A stretch of 64,000 bases of DNA from the NCBI GenBank assembly GCA_003220685.1, contig QHTE01000055.1, positions 286,759 through 350,758 on the forward strand. The letters run 5' to 3'. The notes below the pieces were generated by a model that worked only from the letters and a program-made list of their open reading frames with translations, was not told the DNA's origin and searched no databases. Shown piece by piece: positions 8,282-16,353 of the stretch. Source of the stretch: Candidatus Rokuibacteriota bacterium (GTDB lineage: Bacteria > Methylomirabilota > Methylomirabilia > Rokubacteriales > CSP1-6). Numbering within the stretch: the first letter of the stretch is position 1; each line of letters starts with the position of its first letter. A program made the translations under genes and the position numbers.

Positions 8282-9316
8282 ATGCGGACGGTCGACGTCG
8301 AGACACTCGAACGGATCACGCGGGACATCTTCGTTGCCTGGAAGGCACCTCGCGAGGACGCGGCCTGGATCGCATCCCTGCTGGTGCGCGCGAACCTGCG
8401 CGGCCACGACTCGCACGGCGTGATCCGTATCCCGCACTACGTCCTGGCGCTCAAGGCGGGCGAGGTCAACCCGACGCCGTCGATCAAAACCGAGATGGAG
8501 ACGCCGACGATCGCGCGCATCGACGGCGACAAGGGATTCGGACAGGTCGTCGCGCGGCACGGCATCATCCTGGCGATCGCGAAGGCCCGGGCTCAAGGCC
8601 TGTCGGCCGTCACGCTCCGGCGTACGAACCACGTCGGCCGGCTCGCGGACTACGCGGAGATGGCCGCGGTCCAGGGGCTGATCGGCATGCTCTGGGTCAA
8701 CGCGCCGACCGCGCTGAACGTCGCGCCGTGGGGCGGCGCCGCGCGGCGCCTCGGGACCAACCCGCATGCGGTGGCGGTGCCGGGCCCCGGCGCAACCGTC
8801 GCGATGTCGCACGACTTCGCCACCAGCGTCGTCGCCGAGGGCAAGCTGAAGGTGAAGTTCAACCGCGGTGAGAGGGTCGCGCCCGGCATCATGCGCAACG
8901 GTCGGGGCGAGCCATCGACCGATCCGCGCGAGTACTACGCCGACCCGCCCGGCTCGCTGATCACCGCCGGAGAGCACAAGGGCTACGGCCTCTCGCTCGC
9001 CGTCGAGATCCTCGGAGGCATCCTCTCGGGCACCGGCGCCGCGCGTCCGGACAAGGGTCCCGTGAGCAACGGCGTGCTGATGCTGTGTATCGATCCCGGG
9101 CGCTTCCTGCCTCCCGGCGATTTCCACGCCCAGGTCGCCACGCTCTTCGGCTTCGTCCGCTCGGCGCCGCTGGCCGGTGGCTCCGAGGAGATTCTGATTC
9201 CGGGTGAGCCCGAGGAGCGCACGGCGCGCGAGCGCCGCGCCGGCGGCGTGCCCATCGACGACGAAACGTGGCGCCAGATCAAGGAATGCGCCGCCGAGGT
9301 CGGCGTCGATGCTTGA
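8282..9316 (+). CDS. Malate/L-lactate dehydrogenase-family (Ldh2) NAD(P)-dependent oxidoreductase
   Basis: A 344-residue member of the Ldh_2 family, structurally unrelated to classic LDH, whose members oxidise malate, lactate, ureidoglycolate, sulfolactate or reduce delta-1-piperideine-2-carboxylate. The diagnostic segment 'LRGHDSHGVIRIPHYV' carries the active-site histidine; 'LRRTNHVGRLADYAEMA', 'GTNPHAVAVP' and 'GEHKGYGLSLAVEILGG' follow in the normal order. A good GGGAGGA site precedes ATG 8282. The gene is divergent from the DUF1722 gene and overlaps the next small ORF by 8 bases. The following permease gene may bring in the substrate. Which hydroxy- or keto-acid is used is unknown. Confidence 0.9.
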   Translation: MRTVDVETLERITRDIFVAWKAPREDAAWIASLLVRANLRGHDSHGVIRIPHYVLALKAGEVNPTPSIKTEMETPTIARIDGDKGFGQVVARHGIILAIAKARAQGLSAVTLRRTNHVGRLADYAEMAAVQGLIGMLWVNAPTALNVAPWGGAARRLGTNPHAVAVPGPGATVAMSHDFATSVVAEGKLKVKFNRGERVAPGIMRNGRGEPSTDPREYYADPPGSLITAGEHKGYGLSLAVEILGGILSGTGAARPDKGPVSNGVLMLCIDPGRFLPPGDFHAQVATLFGFVRSAPLAGGSEEILIPGEPEERTARERRAGGVPIDDETWRQIKECAAEVGVDA

Positions 9317-9533
9317 GGTCGTCACGATGAAAGAGATCGACGCGATCTTCGCGGTGACCGACGGACTCGGCATCCACCGCGAGCAGCTCGTGATCCCGCT
9401 CGGCCCCGCCACCCCCGGGCGCGTCCGCCGCCTGCCGAGCGGCAAGCTCGAGATCACGGTCGAGGCCGCGCGCCCGATCGACGAATGGCTCACGGAGCTG
9501 CCGCGGCTGATCGCGGCCGCGCGGGGGACGTGA
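9309..9533 (+). CDS. Small conserved-looking protein of unknown function
   Basis: A 74-residue soluble protein starting at ATG 9309, inside the end of the Ldh2-type gene, or at ATG 9327 ('MKEIDAIFAVTDGLGIHRE'). It has no signal peptide, membrane segment or cysteine. The sequence alternates hydrophobic and charged residues ('KLEITVEAARPIDEWLTELPRLIAAAR'; core 'RPIDEWLTELPRLIAAAR' looks amphipathic helical). It is wedged between dehydrogenase and permease with overlapping junctions, so it is most likely translated and belongs to the same pathway. I do not recognise the family. Confidence 0.6.
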   Translation: MLEVVTMKEIDAIFAVTDGLGIHREQLVIPLGPATPGRVRRLPSGKLEITVEAARPIDEWLTELPRLIAAARGT

Positions 9534-9534
9534 G

Positions 9535-10848
9535 CTGACGGCCGGGCTCCAGCGCGGGCTCGGGCTCTTTCCGCTCGCCGCGATCGTCTTCTTCAACGTG
9601 AGCGGTGGGCCCTACGGGATCGAAGACATGGTCCCCGCGCTCGGTCCAGGCACGACGCTCGTGCTGCTCGTCCTCACGCCGATCCTCTGGAGCGCGCCGG
9701 TCGCGCTCGTGATGGCCGAGCTCGCCTCGGCGATGCCGGACGAGGGCGGCTACGTCACCTGGACGCGCCAGGCCTTCGGACCGTACTGGGCGTTTCAGGT
9801 CGGCTGGTGGAGCTGGATCGACAGCTTCGTCGACGTCGCCGTGTACCCGGCGCTGTTCGTCGAGTATCTCCGCTTCTGGCTTCCGGACATGACGGCGGTG
9901 GAGCGCTGGCTCCTGGTCGTCGCCTTCGTCGTCGTGCTCACCGGACTCAACCTGCTCGGGGTGCGTCCGACAGGCCGCGCCGCGGTGGCGCTGGCGATCG
10001 TCTCGCTCACGCCGGTCGGCGCGCTGACCGTGGCCGCACTGCTGGGGCCGCGAGTCTCGCCGTGGACGCCGCTCGCTCCGGCGGGACAGGGGCTAGAAAC
10101 CCTGGGTCTCGGCCTCGCCGTGGTGATGTGGAACTACTCCGGCTGGGACACCCCCTCGACGATTCTCGGCGAGGCGCGCTCGCCGGAGCGCGCGTTCCGG
10201 TCCGCGACGTTCCTGGCGCTGCCGGTGCTGACGGCGGCGTACGTGCTTCCGGTGGGCGCGGCCCTCGCGAGCGGGGCCCTCCCGTGGAGCCAGTGGACGA
10301 CCGGTGTCCTGCCCACGATCGCGCGGTCGGTCGGCGGCGAGTGGCTCGGCCACACCGTGGCCGCCGGCGCCGTGCTCAGCACCGCCGGGCTCTTCATGTC
10401 GCTGCTCCTCACGAACTCGCGCCTGCCGTACGTCATGGCGCGCGATCACGTGATGCCCCGGTGGCTCGGCGCCGTCGACTCGAGGTTCGGCACGCCGTGG
10501 AAGGCGGTCGTCGTCTCCGCGGCGCTCTACGCAGCCTTCGCAGTGTTCTCCTTCAAGGAGCTGATCGTCCTGAACGTCTGGCTCTACTCGCTGAGCCTGC
10601 TGGTCGAGCTCGCGGCGTTCGTCCGGCTGCGCGTCGTCGCGCCCGAGATGTCCAGGCCGTGGCGCGTTCCGGACGGTCTCGCGGCCGCGGTCGGCGTCGT
10701 CGTGTTCCCCGTGCTCTTCTGTCTCGGCGCGATAGCGACGGCGGGCTGGACGAACACGATCGCCGGCGTGGCGGCCGGGCTCACCGGGCCGCTGGTCTAC
10801 CGCGTGCTCGGCCGGCGCGCGATGCTGGCCGAGGAGGGACGGGCGTGA
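9535..10848 (+). CDS. APC-superfamily amino-acid/polyamine permease
   Basis: A 12-helix-type APC permease. 'LGLFPLAAIVFFNVSGGPYG' is the first transmembrane helix with the unwound substrate-binding glycines; other landmarks are 'GGYVTWTRQAFGPYWAFQVGW', core 'WTRQAFGPYWAFQVGW', and 'MWNYSGWDTPSTILGEAR'. The first standard codon, GTG 9598, would begin inside helix 1 ('SGGPYGIED'), which is implausible. An in-frame stop at 9508 leaves no ATG, GTG or TTG before that, so I propose the CTG at 9535, one base after the previous stop. The end overlaps the corA GTG (GTGA, 10845-10848). Substrate unknown; the dehydrogenase operon context suggests an amino- or hydroxy-acid. Confidence 0.8.
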   Translation: MTAGLQRGLGLFPLAAIVFFNVSGGPYGIEDMVPALGPGTTLVLLVLTPILWSAPVALVMAELASAMPDEGGYVTWTRQAFGPYWAFQVGWWSWIDSFVDVAVYPALFVEYLRFWLPDMTAVERWLLVVAFVVVLTGLNLLGVRPTGRAAVALAIVSLTPVGALTVAALLGPRVSPWTPLAPAGQGLETLGLGLAVVMWNYSGWDTPSTILGEARSPERAFRSATFLALPVLTAAYVLPVGAALASGALPWSQWTTGVLPTIARSVGGEWLGHTVAAGAVLSTAGLFMSLLLTNSRLPYVMARDHVMPRWLGAVDSRFGTPWKAVVVSAALYAAFAVFSFKELIVLNVWLYSLSLLVELAAFVRLRVVAPEMSRPWRVPDGLAAAVGVVVFPVLFCLGAIATAGWTNTIAGVAAGLTGPLVYRVLGRRAMLAEEGRA

Positions 10849-11787
10849 AAGGGCTGGTCAACAGCGTCGCGTACGCGGACGGTCTGCGGGTCGGGGAGGT
10901 GGCGATCCCGGACATCAGCGAGGTGCTCAAGCAGCCCGGGCGGTTCGTCTGGGTCGGCCTGCACGAGCCCGACGACGAGATGCTCGCGGAGATTCAGCAG
11001 GAGTTCTCGCTGCACGACCTGGCGGTCGAGGACGCCGCCCGCGCCCACCAGCGGCCCAAGCTCGAACGGTACGGCAACTCGATCTTCGTCGTCCTGCGCA
11101 CGGCCCACATCGATCCGTCGACCAGGGGCATCGACTACGGCGAAACGCACATCTTCGTCGGATCGAATTACGTCGTCTCGGTCCGGCACGGCGGATCGCT
11201 GCCGTACGTCGACGTGCGCTCGCGCTGCGAGGCCGCCCCGGATCTCTTGATCAAGGGGCCGGGCTTCGTGCTCTACGCGCTCATGGACTTCATCGTCGAC
11301 CAGTACTTCCCGCTGGTCGACCGCTTCGAGGACAAGCTAGGGGAGCTCGAGGACCACATCTTCCAGCAGACGCTCACCCGCGAGACGACCGAGCGAATCT
11401 ATCAGCTCAAGCGCGATCTGCTCGAGGTGAAGCGGGCGGTGGCGCCGCTGGTCGACATCTGCAACCGGCTCGTGCGGGCCGACGTCACGCTGATCCCCGA
11501 CGACGCGCGCGTCTATTTCCGCGACGTGTATGACCACACGATCCGGATCAACGAGATGATCGACACCCTGCGCGAGCTCCTGACGACCGCGCTCGAGGCG
11601 AACCTCTCGCTGGGCGGGGTGGGCGGCGATCATCGCGGTCCCGACGATGATCGCCGGCATCTACGGGATGAACTTCAAGGTCATGCCCGAGCTCGATTGG
11701 CGCTTCGGGTACCCGGTGGCGATGACCGTGATGGTCGGCGCCTGCGCGTTTCTCTACTACAAGTTCAAGCGCTCCGGCTGGCTCTGA
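10845..11787 (+). pseudogene. corA: CorA-family Mg2+/Co2+ channel, deletion and frameshift before TM1
   Basis: GTG 10845 opens a CorA cytoplasmic domain ('RFVWVGLHEPDDEMLAEIQ', 'VEDAARAHQRPKLERYG') and the long stalk helix up to 'TALEANLSL' near 11612. The frame is then lost. The two C-terminal helices continue in another frame as 'GWAAIIAVPTMIAGIYGMNF' and 'VAMTVMVGACAFLYYKF', ending at TGA 11785-11787. The hallmark GMN selectivity motif is at 11665-11673. Relatives have about a dozen residues between 'ANLSL' and 'WAAI' (typically S-V-R-Q-N...); these are missing, so the lesion is a deletion of roughly 40 bases, not one indel. The product as sequenced lacks both membrane helices. A real mutation or an assembly error would look the same. 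Confidence 0.85.
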
Positions 11788-11794
11788 GCGGGGC

Positions 11795-12148
11795 TCAGCG
11801 CCGGGCCCGCCCGAGGTTGTCCTCGATCACCGCGGCCAGACAGTCGAGCGTTCCGAGCGAGTAGACGTAGGTCTTCCAGTCGATGGCCACGTGGTCCTCG
11901 CGCTCGCCGGGGCGCGTGAGCGCAAAGATCTCCAGCGACACGTTGGGACCGGGTCCCGAGCAGCCCCCGGCGCAACCCTCGCGGAGCCGCACGCGCTCGC
12001 CGAGCCCCCGCTCGGCCACGAGCTCCGACAAGTGCCGGAGGATCGACGCGGCATCGAGGCGGACGGCGCGGCCGCCGCGCGTGATCGGGAGCACGACGAC
12101 ACCGCGCTCCCGCGGGCACACCGTGATCACGAGCCGGCGCGGCGTCAC
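11795..12148 (-). CDS. Small protein with C-x3-C-GPNV motif, possible thioredoxin-fold [2Fe-2S] protein
   Basis: A 117-residue protein starting at GTG 12148, which overlaps the stop of the upstream BadF-type kinase (GTGA). Two features stand out: 'LVITVCPRERGVVVLP' at the N-terminus and 'REGCAGGCSGPGPNVSLEIF' in the middle. The C-x3-C followed by GPNV resembles the second half of the thioredoxin-like [2Fe-2S] ferredoxin signature, but only one cysteine is present in the first half, where two are expected. It may be a degenerate ferredoxin or a different metal-binding protein. Coupling to a sugar kinase is unexplained. I do not claim a function. Confidence 0.55.
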   Translation of the reverse strand: MTPRRLVITVCPRERGVVVLPITRGGRAVRLDAASILRHLSELVAERGLGERVRLREGCAGGCSGPGPNVSLEIFALTRPGEREDHVAIDWKTYVYSLGTLDCLAAVIEDNLGRARR

Positions 12149-13011
12149 GCCCGGCCCAGCGCCGCCGCCAGGCGCGCGGCGGCGACGACGGGCTGCTCGG
12201 CCGGGCGCTGCCACCGCGCCTGCAGGCCCACGCGCGCGACCGCACGAATCAACCCCGCGCGATACCACCGGTCGGCCAGCACGCTCCCCGCCCAGCTCGC
12301 GTTCACGGTCCGGCCGAGCCGCAGCGCCCGCGCCACCTGGAGCGCGCCCGCCGCGAGCTGCCGCTGGCCTTCGGCCACGATGCGCCGCGCGCGGCGGTCG
12401 CCGCGACGGGCTCGCGCGAGCACCGGGCGGGCCATCGCGGCCATGGTCCTCACTGGGTCGCGGCCGTGGGATGCGCGAAGCGCCGGCAGCAAGTGTCCGT
12501 CGCGCACGCGCGCGCGAAGCCACTCGCGGCCGAGCCAGAATCCGGAGCCCTCGTCACCGAGGATCGGCCCGAGACCGCCGGCGCGCGCCCAGCGGCCGCG
12601 GGCATTGCGGCCGACCACGATCGATCCGGTGCCCGAGAGCAGGAGCACGCCGGGCTTCTTACCGAGCGCGCCGAGCAGCGCGGCCTGTGCGTCGGAGATC
12701 ACGTGGACTCGCGCCGCGAGCCCCCGCAGGGCGCGCGCGAGGATGCGGCGCTCGGCGGGCGTCCAGAGGCCGCGCGAGGCGACGACGAGCGCCGCGACGC
12801 GGCGCCGATCCCATCGGCGGCGGCGCCACATCGCGCGCAGGACCGATGCGAGCTGCTCGAGATCACGGTCGGCGGGCACGATCGTGGTCACGACGCGACG
12901 TTCGGCCCAAACGGCGATGCGGATCCACGTTCCGCCGACGTCCGCGCCCACGCACACGGCCCGTCGTCTGGACACGTGTCGTTCCGCGGAAGTGGTTGCC
13001 ACTCTGTCCAT
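12145..13011 (-). CDS. BadF/BadG/BcrA/BcrD-type sugar kinase (GlcNAc/MurNAc kinase-like)
   Basis: About 288 residues of the ASKHA fold. 'VGADVGGTWIRIAVW' is phosphate-1, 'LLLSGTGSIVVGRN' phosphate-2, and 'GGLGPILGDEGSGFWLG' the family's conserved GDEGSG block. Relatives include eukaryotic and bacterial N-acetylglucosamine kinase and clostridial MurK, which phosphorylates both GlcNAc and MurNAc at O-6. With nagZ, namZ and murQ within 8 kb this would be the missing kinase that makes MurNAc-6-phosphate for MurQ; that assignment is inference. ATG 13011 was chosen over an in-frame upstream ATG because homology begins about 20 residues later. Divergent from mlaC; last bases overlap the next gene. 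Confidence 0.75.
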   Translation of the reverse strand: MDRVATTSAERHVSRRRAVCVGADVGGTWIRIAVWAERRVVTTIVPADRDLEQLASVLRAMWRRRRWDRRRVAALVVASRGLWTPAERRILARALRGLAARVHVISDAQAALLGALGKKPGVLLLSGTGSIVVGRNARGRWARAGGLGPILGDEGSGFWLGREWLRARVRDGHLLPALRASHGRDPVRTMAAMARPVLARARRGDRRARRIVAEGQRQLAAGALQVARALRLGRTVNASWAGSVLADRWYRAGLIRAVARVGLQARWQRPAEQPVVAAARLAAALGRA

Positions 13012-13041
13012 TATGCGGCCGATCGAATGATCCGGAGGCCT

Positions 13042-13097
13042 CTGAAATAACACGCTTTCCGCTTATTCAGCCCCTGGCACGTCGGATGCTGAAATAG
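13042..13097. promoter_or_regulatory. Three CTGAAATA-type boxes before mlaC
   Basis: The gap between the divergent kinase and mlaC contains CTGAAATAA (13042-13050), its near-inverted partner TTATTCAG (13063-13070) and a direct copy CTGAAATAG (13089-13097). The first two could form a hairpin or a dimeric operator, the third a second half-site. AT-rich words like these stand out in this GC-rich DNA. A GGAGG at 13104-13108 then positions the mlaC ATG. Confidence 0.4.
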
Positions 13098-13115
13098 CCG
13101 CCTGGAGGATCAGTC

Positions 13116-13748
13116 ATGGGCAAGGCAGTCGCCGCCTGGATCATGCTGGCCGGAGTCGTCGCGGCCCCAACGATGGGCCCACGGGAAACCGTGGAGACGG
13201 CCGTGGTCCGCGTGATGAATCTCACGCAGGACATCGAGCCTGCGGCGAAGCCGGAATCGGCGACACCCAAGCAGTCGACGGACAAGCGGACCGAAATCCG
13301 GAAGATCGCGCGCGAGCTCTTCGATTTCGAGGAAGTCACCCGGCGCACGCTCTCGCGTCACTGGGCCGCGCGCACCCCGGAGGAGCGGACCGAGTTCGTC
13401 GCGCTCTTCACCGAACTGCTGGAACGCTCTTACATCAGCCGGGTCGACGCCTACGCGGGCGAGAACATCACGTACGTCGGCGAGGCCATCGATGCGAACT
13501 ACGCCACCGTGCGGTCGAAGATCATCACGGACCGCCGCAGCGAGATCACGCTCGACTACCGGATGCATCTCCGGGACGGCCGGTGGCGCGTCTACGATCT
13601 GCAGATCGACGGTGTGAGCTTCGTCTCGACCTACCGGAGCCAGTTCGACCGCATCATCTTGGCCGAGTCGTACTCGGCTCTCCTCGAGCGCATGCGCAAG
13701 AAGAGCTTCGAAGCCAACGTGGCCGAGCGCGGGGGCAAGAAGCTCTAG
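13116..13748 (+). CDS. mlaC: MlaC/Ttg2D-family phospholipid-binding protein
   Basis: A 210-residue periplasmic protein of the MlaC family, which carries phospholipids between outer-membrane MlaA and the inner-membrane MlaFEDB pump. It has a short hydrophobic start ('AVAAWIMLAGVVAAP') and the family blocks 'FDFEEVTRRTLSRHWAARTPEER', core 'RTLSRHWAARTPEE', 'FTELLERSYISRVDAY', and 'GRWRVYDLQIDGVSFVSTYRSQF', core 'WRVYDLQIDGVSFVSTYR'. A GGAGG lies 7 bases before ATG. No mlaD, mlaE or mlaF is adjacent, so it is an orphan here. It implies an outer membrane. Its stop overlaps the convergent DUF429 gene by 4 bases. Confidence 0.88.
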   Translation: MGKAVAAWIMLAGVVAAPTMGPRETVETAVVRVMNLTQDIEPAAKPESATPKQSTDKRTEIRKIARELFDFEEVTRRTLSRHWAARTPEERTEFVALFTELLERSYISRVDAYAGENITYVGEAIDANYATVRSKIITDRRSEITLDYRMHLRDGRWRVYDLQIDGVSFVSTYRSQFDRIILAESYSALLERMRKKSFEANVAERGGKKL

Positions 13749-14656
13749 TCGATCGGGGCGCCGGCCTCTCCCGGCAGCCCCAGGATCCAGCCTTCCACCG
13801 CCCGCGCCGACTCCGGCGGCTCCGGTACCGCGTCGTCGAGCAGGAGCCGCGCGAGCCCGATGCAGGCAATCGTGGCGTCGAACGGATCCTCACCCGATCG
13901 GGACCCGCCGAAGCCGTCGTGGAGGAGTGCCCGGACCGCGTCGAGATCGAGGCGCCCGTCGCCGCCGGCACGGCGCAGCAGCTCTCGACCGCACGCGGCG
14001 CGCGCCGCGGATTTGGACTTGCGAGCGACCGTGACTCCCAGAGTCCGCAGAAGGAAGGCCGGGTACATCTCGGCGATCACCGGCCGACCCGTCGTGAGCA
14101 GGTCGACCAGCGGCCCGTCGAAGGGCCAGAGGGCCACGCGGTCGAGGCGCGGGGTGATGAGCTCGCGCCAGATACAGACGGCGGACCGGCCGACCTGGCG
14201 CGGGCCGACCAGCCAGAAGATCGGCCCCGCGCCGGCCAGGCGATCGCAGACGCGCGGCGCGAACGCGGCGTCGCCGAGCACCGCCCGCAGGTGCTCGCGC
14301 GCGGTCCCTCTCACGCCCCGCGCCGGATAGAAGGGCCGCTCGGTCGCGATGTCGGCGGCGCACTCGGCCAGCTCGTAGAAGCGCGCGAACCGGCCGCGGC
14401 CGAAAACCTGGAGCGCCGCTCGAAACGAGCTCAGCCCGGCCATCGCCGCATACTCGCGCGAGACACCGATCGGACAGTCGAACGCGGCGAGAGCGCCCGG
14501 ACCCAGCTCGAGCGCGGCGACGTCGTTCACGGGACGCGGTGGCGAGACGACGTAGCGGCCGCCGCTGAGGACCGCTCGGCACATCTGCCGCTTGGCTGGC
14601 GTCGAGCCCCAGTCGATCGCGAGGATCTCGGCGGGCGGTTGGTAGGGTCGGCTCAC
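13745..14656 (-). CDS. DUF429 family protein (RNase H-like fold)
   Basis: A 303-residue cytoplasmic protein. 'EILAIDWGSTPAKRQM' at the N-terminus is the first strand and acidic residue of a ribonuclease H-like fold, followed by 'LAAFDCPIGVSREY' and 'RPVIAEMYPAFLLRTLGV', then 'DGFGGSRSGEDPFDATIACIG' (core 'GEDPFDATIACIG'), which supplies further acidic residues. This is the pattern of DUF429, predicted nucleases with no established role. GTG 14656 overlaps the nagZ stop (GTGA at 14653-14656), so translation is coupled to nagZ. The 3' end overlaps mlaC convergently. Confidence 0.75.
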   Translation of the reverse strand: MSRPYQPPAEILAIDWGSTPAKRQMCRAVLSGGRYVVSPPRPVNDVAALELGPGALAAFDCPIGVSREYAAMAGLSSFRAALQVFGRGRFARFYELAECAADIATERPFYPARGVRGTAREHLRAVLGDAAFAPRVCDRLAGAGPIFWLVGPRQVGRSAVCIWRELITPRLDRVALWPFDGPLVDLLTTGRPVIAEMYPAFLLRTLGVTVARKSKSAARAACGRELLRRAGGDGRLDLDAVRALLHDGFGGSRSGEDPFDATIACIGLARLLLDDAVPEPPESARAVEGWILGLPGEAGAPID

Positions 14657-16170
14657 CCCTGGACGAGACGCGCGATGACCGCGTCGAGCTGGCACTTCCG
14701 GAATCCGTACGCGGTGAGGCCGAGAACACCGGGCGCGAGCATGTCGGCGTCGTACGGATCGCGCATGAGCACGACGGCGAGCGCGCGCGACCGCGCCTGA
14801 AGCTGCTTGAGCAATCTCGCGTTCGACGCGTAGAGGTGGGCGTCGAACAGGAACAGGACGAGCGCGTCGGAGGCGTCGGCCAGAGCACCGGCGGCGGCGA
14901 TCTCCGCGTCGGTCGGCTCGATCCCGACGAGCCGTGTCTCGGGCGTGATGCCGGCCGGCGCGAACGCGCCGGCGATGTACGACTTCTCGGCGGCGATCTC
15001 GGGCTCGATCGTGATCCGCGGCGCGAGATCCGAGAAGCGCGGGAAGACGACGCCGACACGACCGTTCAGCGCCCGCCGAAGCTCGGGGCGGCCGGCCGAG
15101 ACGACGGTGACCGCACGCGTCGCGATCGCCCGCGCGAGCGGCGCGGCGTCGGGCTCGGCCGCCGCCGGCGCGCCCTCGAAGCGGGCGGTCCGGCGCGCTC
15201 GCATGCGGCGAATGCGCTCGACGGAACTCTCGAGGTCGCGCACCGGGAGGGCGCCCGACCGATAAGCGTCCAGGAGCGCCCCGGCGGATGCGCGCTGCGC
15301 CGCCTCGGTGTGGCAGACCAGCAGGAGGTCGTGGCCCGCCGCCGCCGTCTTGATCATCGCCTCGCCGATCGGGCACGTTTCGCCGATCGCTCCCATCTCG
15401 AGGTCGTCCGACACGATCACGCCCGAGAACCCGGCCTCCTGGCGCAGGTAGTCGTGCACGATGCGCCGGGAGAACGTCGCCGGGACGCGCGAGGGATCGA
15501 GATGCGGATAGACCGGGTGACTCGTCATCAAGCAGTCGATCCCCTCCGCGATCGCGGCGTGGAACGGCGGCAGATGCGTGCTCTTCATCTCGGCCCACGT
15601 CGAGTCGATCGTGGGCAGCTTCAGGTGGGCGTCGAGGGGCGAGTGGCCCTTGCCGGGGAAGTGCTTGGCGCACGCCGAAATGCCGCCCTTCTGCATGCCC
15701 TTGATACGCGCCAGACCGTAACGCGCGACCAGGCCTGGATCCTTGCCGTAGGACCGGATCCCGATGTTCGGGCTGTAACGGTCGGTGAGGACGTCGAGGC
15801 ACGGACCAAAATTCAGGTCCACTCCCAGGCGCCGCAGCTCGCGCGCCTCGAACACGCCCTGGCGGTACGGGAAGGCTTCTTCGCCCGCCGTCCCCACCGC
15901 GAGGTTGTCGGGAAAGATCGTCGTCCCCTGGCCGAGCATGACGATGCGGCCTCCCTCGTGATCGGTCGCGACGAGGAGCCGGCGGTCGAGCGCGGACTCG
16001 AGATCGTTCAGGAGCTCGGTGTGCTGCTCGGGGGATTCGAAGTTGCGCCGGTACAGAATCAGCCCGGCCGCGCGCGTATCGCGGAAGAGCTTGACGTCGG
16101 TGTCCGTCAGCTTCGGGCCGGCGAGCCCGAAGACCAGCCGCTCGCCGACGAGGCTTTCGAGGTCGCTCAC
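14653..16170 (-). CDS. nagZ: Beta-N-acetylhexosaminidase, glycoside hydrolase family 3 (NagZ)
   Basis: About 505 residues. The N-terminal GH3 barrel contains 'LLVATDHEGGRIVMLG', 'AKHFPGKGHSPLDAHLKLP' (catalytic Asp-X-His dyad D180/H182) and 'GVIVSDDLEMGAI' (nucleophile D255); a second C-terminal domain makes it longer than E. coli NagZ and more like Bacillus NagZ. It removes GlcNAc from GlcNAc-anhMurNAc or GlcNAc-MurNAc muropeptides. I use GTG 16170 rather than the ATG 63 bases upstream: a perfect TATAAT (16177-16182) lies between them, six bases before the GTG, and homology starts there. No signal peptide. Coupled to the DUF429 gene. Confidence 0.92.
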   Translation of the reverse strand: MSDLESLVGERLVFGLAGPKLTDTDVKLFRDTRAAGLILYRRNFESPEQHTELLNDLESALDRRLLVATDHEGGRIVMLGQGTTIFPDNLAVGTAGEEAFPYRQGVFEARELRRLGVDLNFGPCLDVLTDRYSPNIGIRSYGKDPGLVARYGLARIKGMQKGGISACAKHFPGKGHSPLDAHLKLPTIDSTWAEMKSTHLPPFHAAIAEGIDCLMTSHPVYPHLDPSRVPATFSRRIVHDYLRQEAGFSGVIVSDDLEMGAIGETCPIGEAMIKTAAAGHDLLLVCHTEAAQRASAGALLDAYRSGALPVRDLESSVERIRRMRARRTARFEGAPAAAEPDAAPLARAIATRAVTVVSAGRPELRRALNGRVGVVFPRFSDLAPRITIEPEIAAEKSYIAGAFAPAGITPETRLVGIEPTDAEIAAAGALADASDALVLFLFDAHLYASNARLLKQLQARSRALAVVLMRDPYDADMLAPGVLGLTAYGFRKCQLDAVIARLVQG

Positions 16171-16176
16171 AGAACG

Positions 16177-16182
16177 ATTATA
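16177..16182 (-). promoter_or_regulatory. -10 box of nagZ, probably leaderless
   Basis: On the minus strand a perfect TATAAT is followed by six bases (CGTTCT) and then the GTG of nagZ. Transcription starting about 7 bases after the -10 would begin at the start codon itself. No convincing -35 was found. Confidence 0.55.
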
Positions 16183-16353
16183 GGCCGGTACCTCATCACG
16201 GCCCGCGACCTGCGATACACATTCGACTGTCACAGCGTTGACACAAAGGAGCGTCGTCGGGGACCGTCCTGACGGGCAAAAGTGCGAAAAATTCTGGGGT
16301 TTTGCTTACGGACAGATCTGGCATGCGTGCTGCAGTTCCTACATCGGGACGGT

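Noticed and set aside
9598..9600. GTG 9598 as start of the APC permease
   Set aside because: It would begin in the middle of transmembrane helix 1 and delete 'LGLFPLAAIVFFNV', which is encoded directly upstream in frame.
16171..16233. Upstream ATG (16233) as nagZ start
   Set aside because: The added 21 residues lack homology and the perfect TATAAT box would lie inside the coding region.
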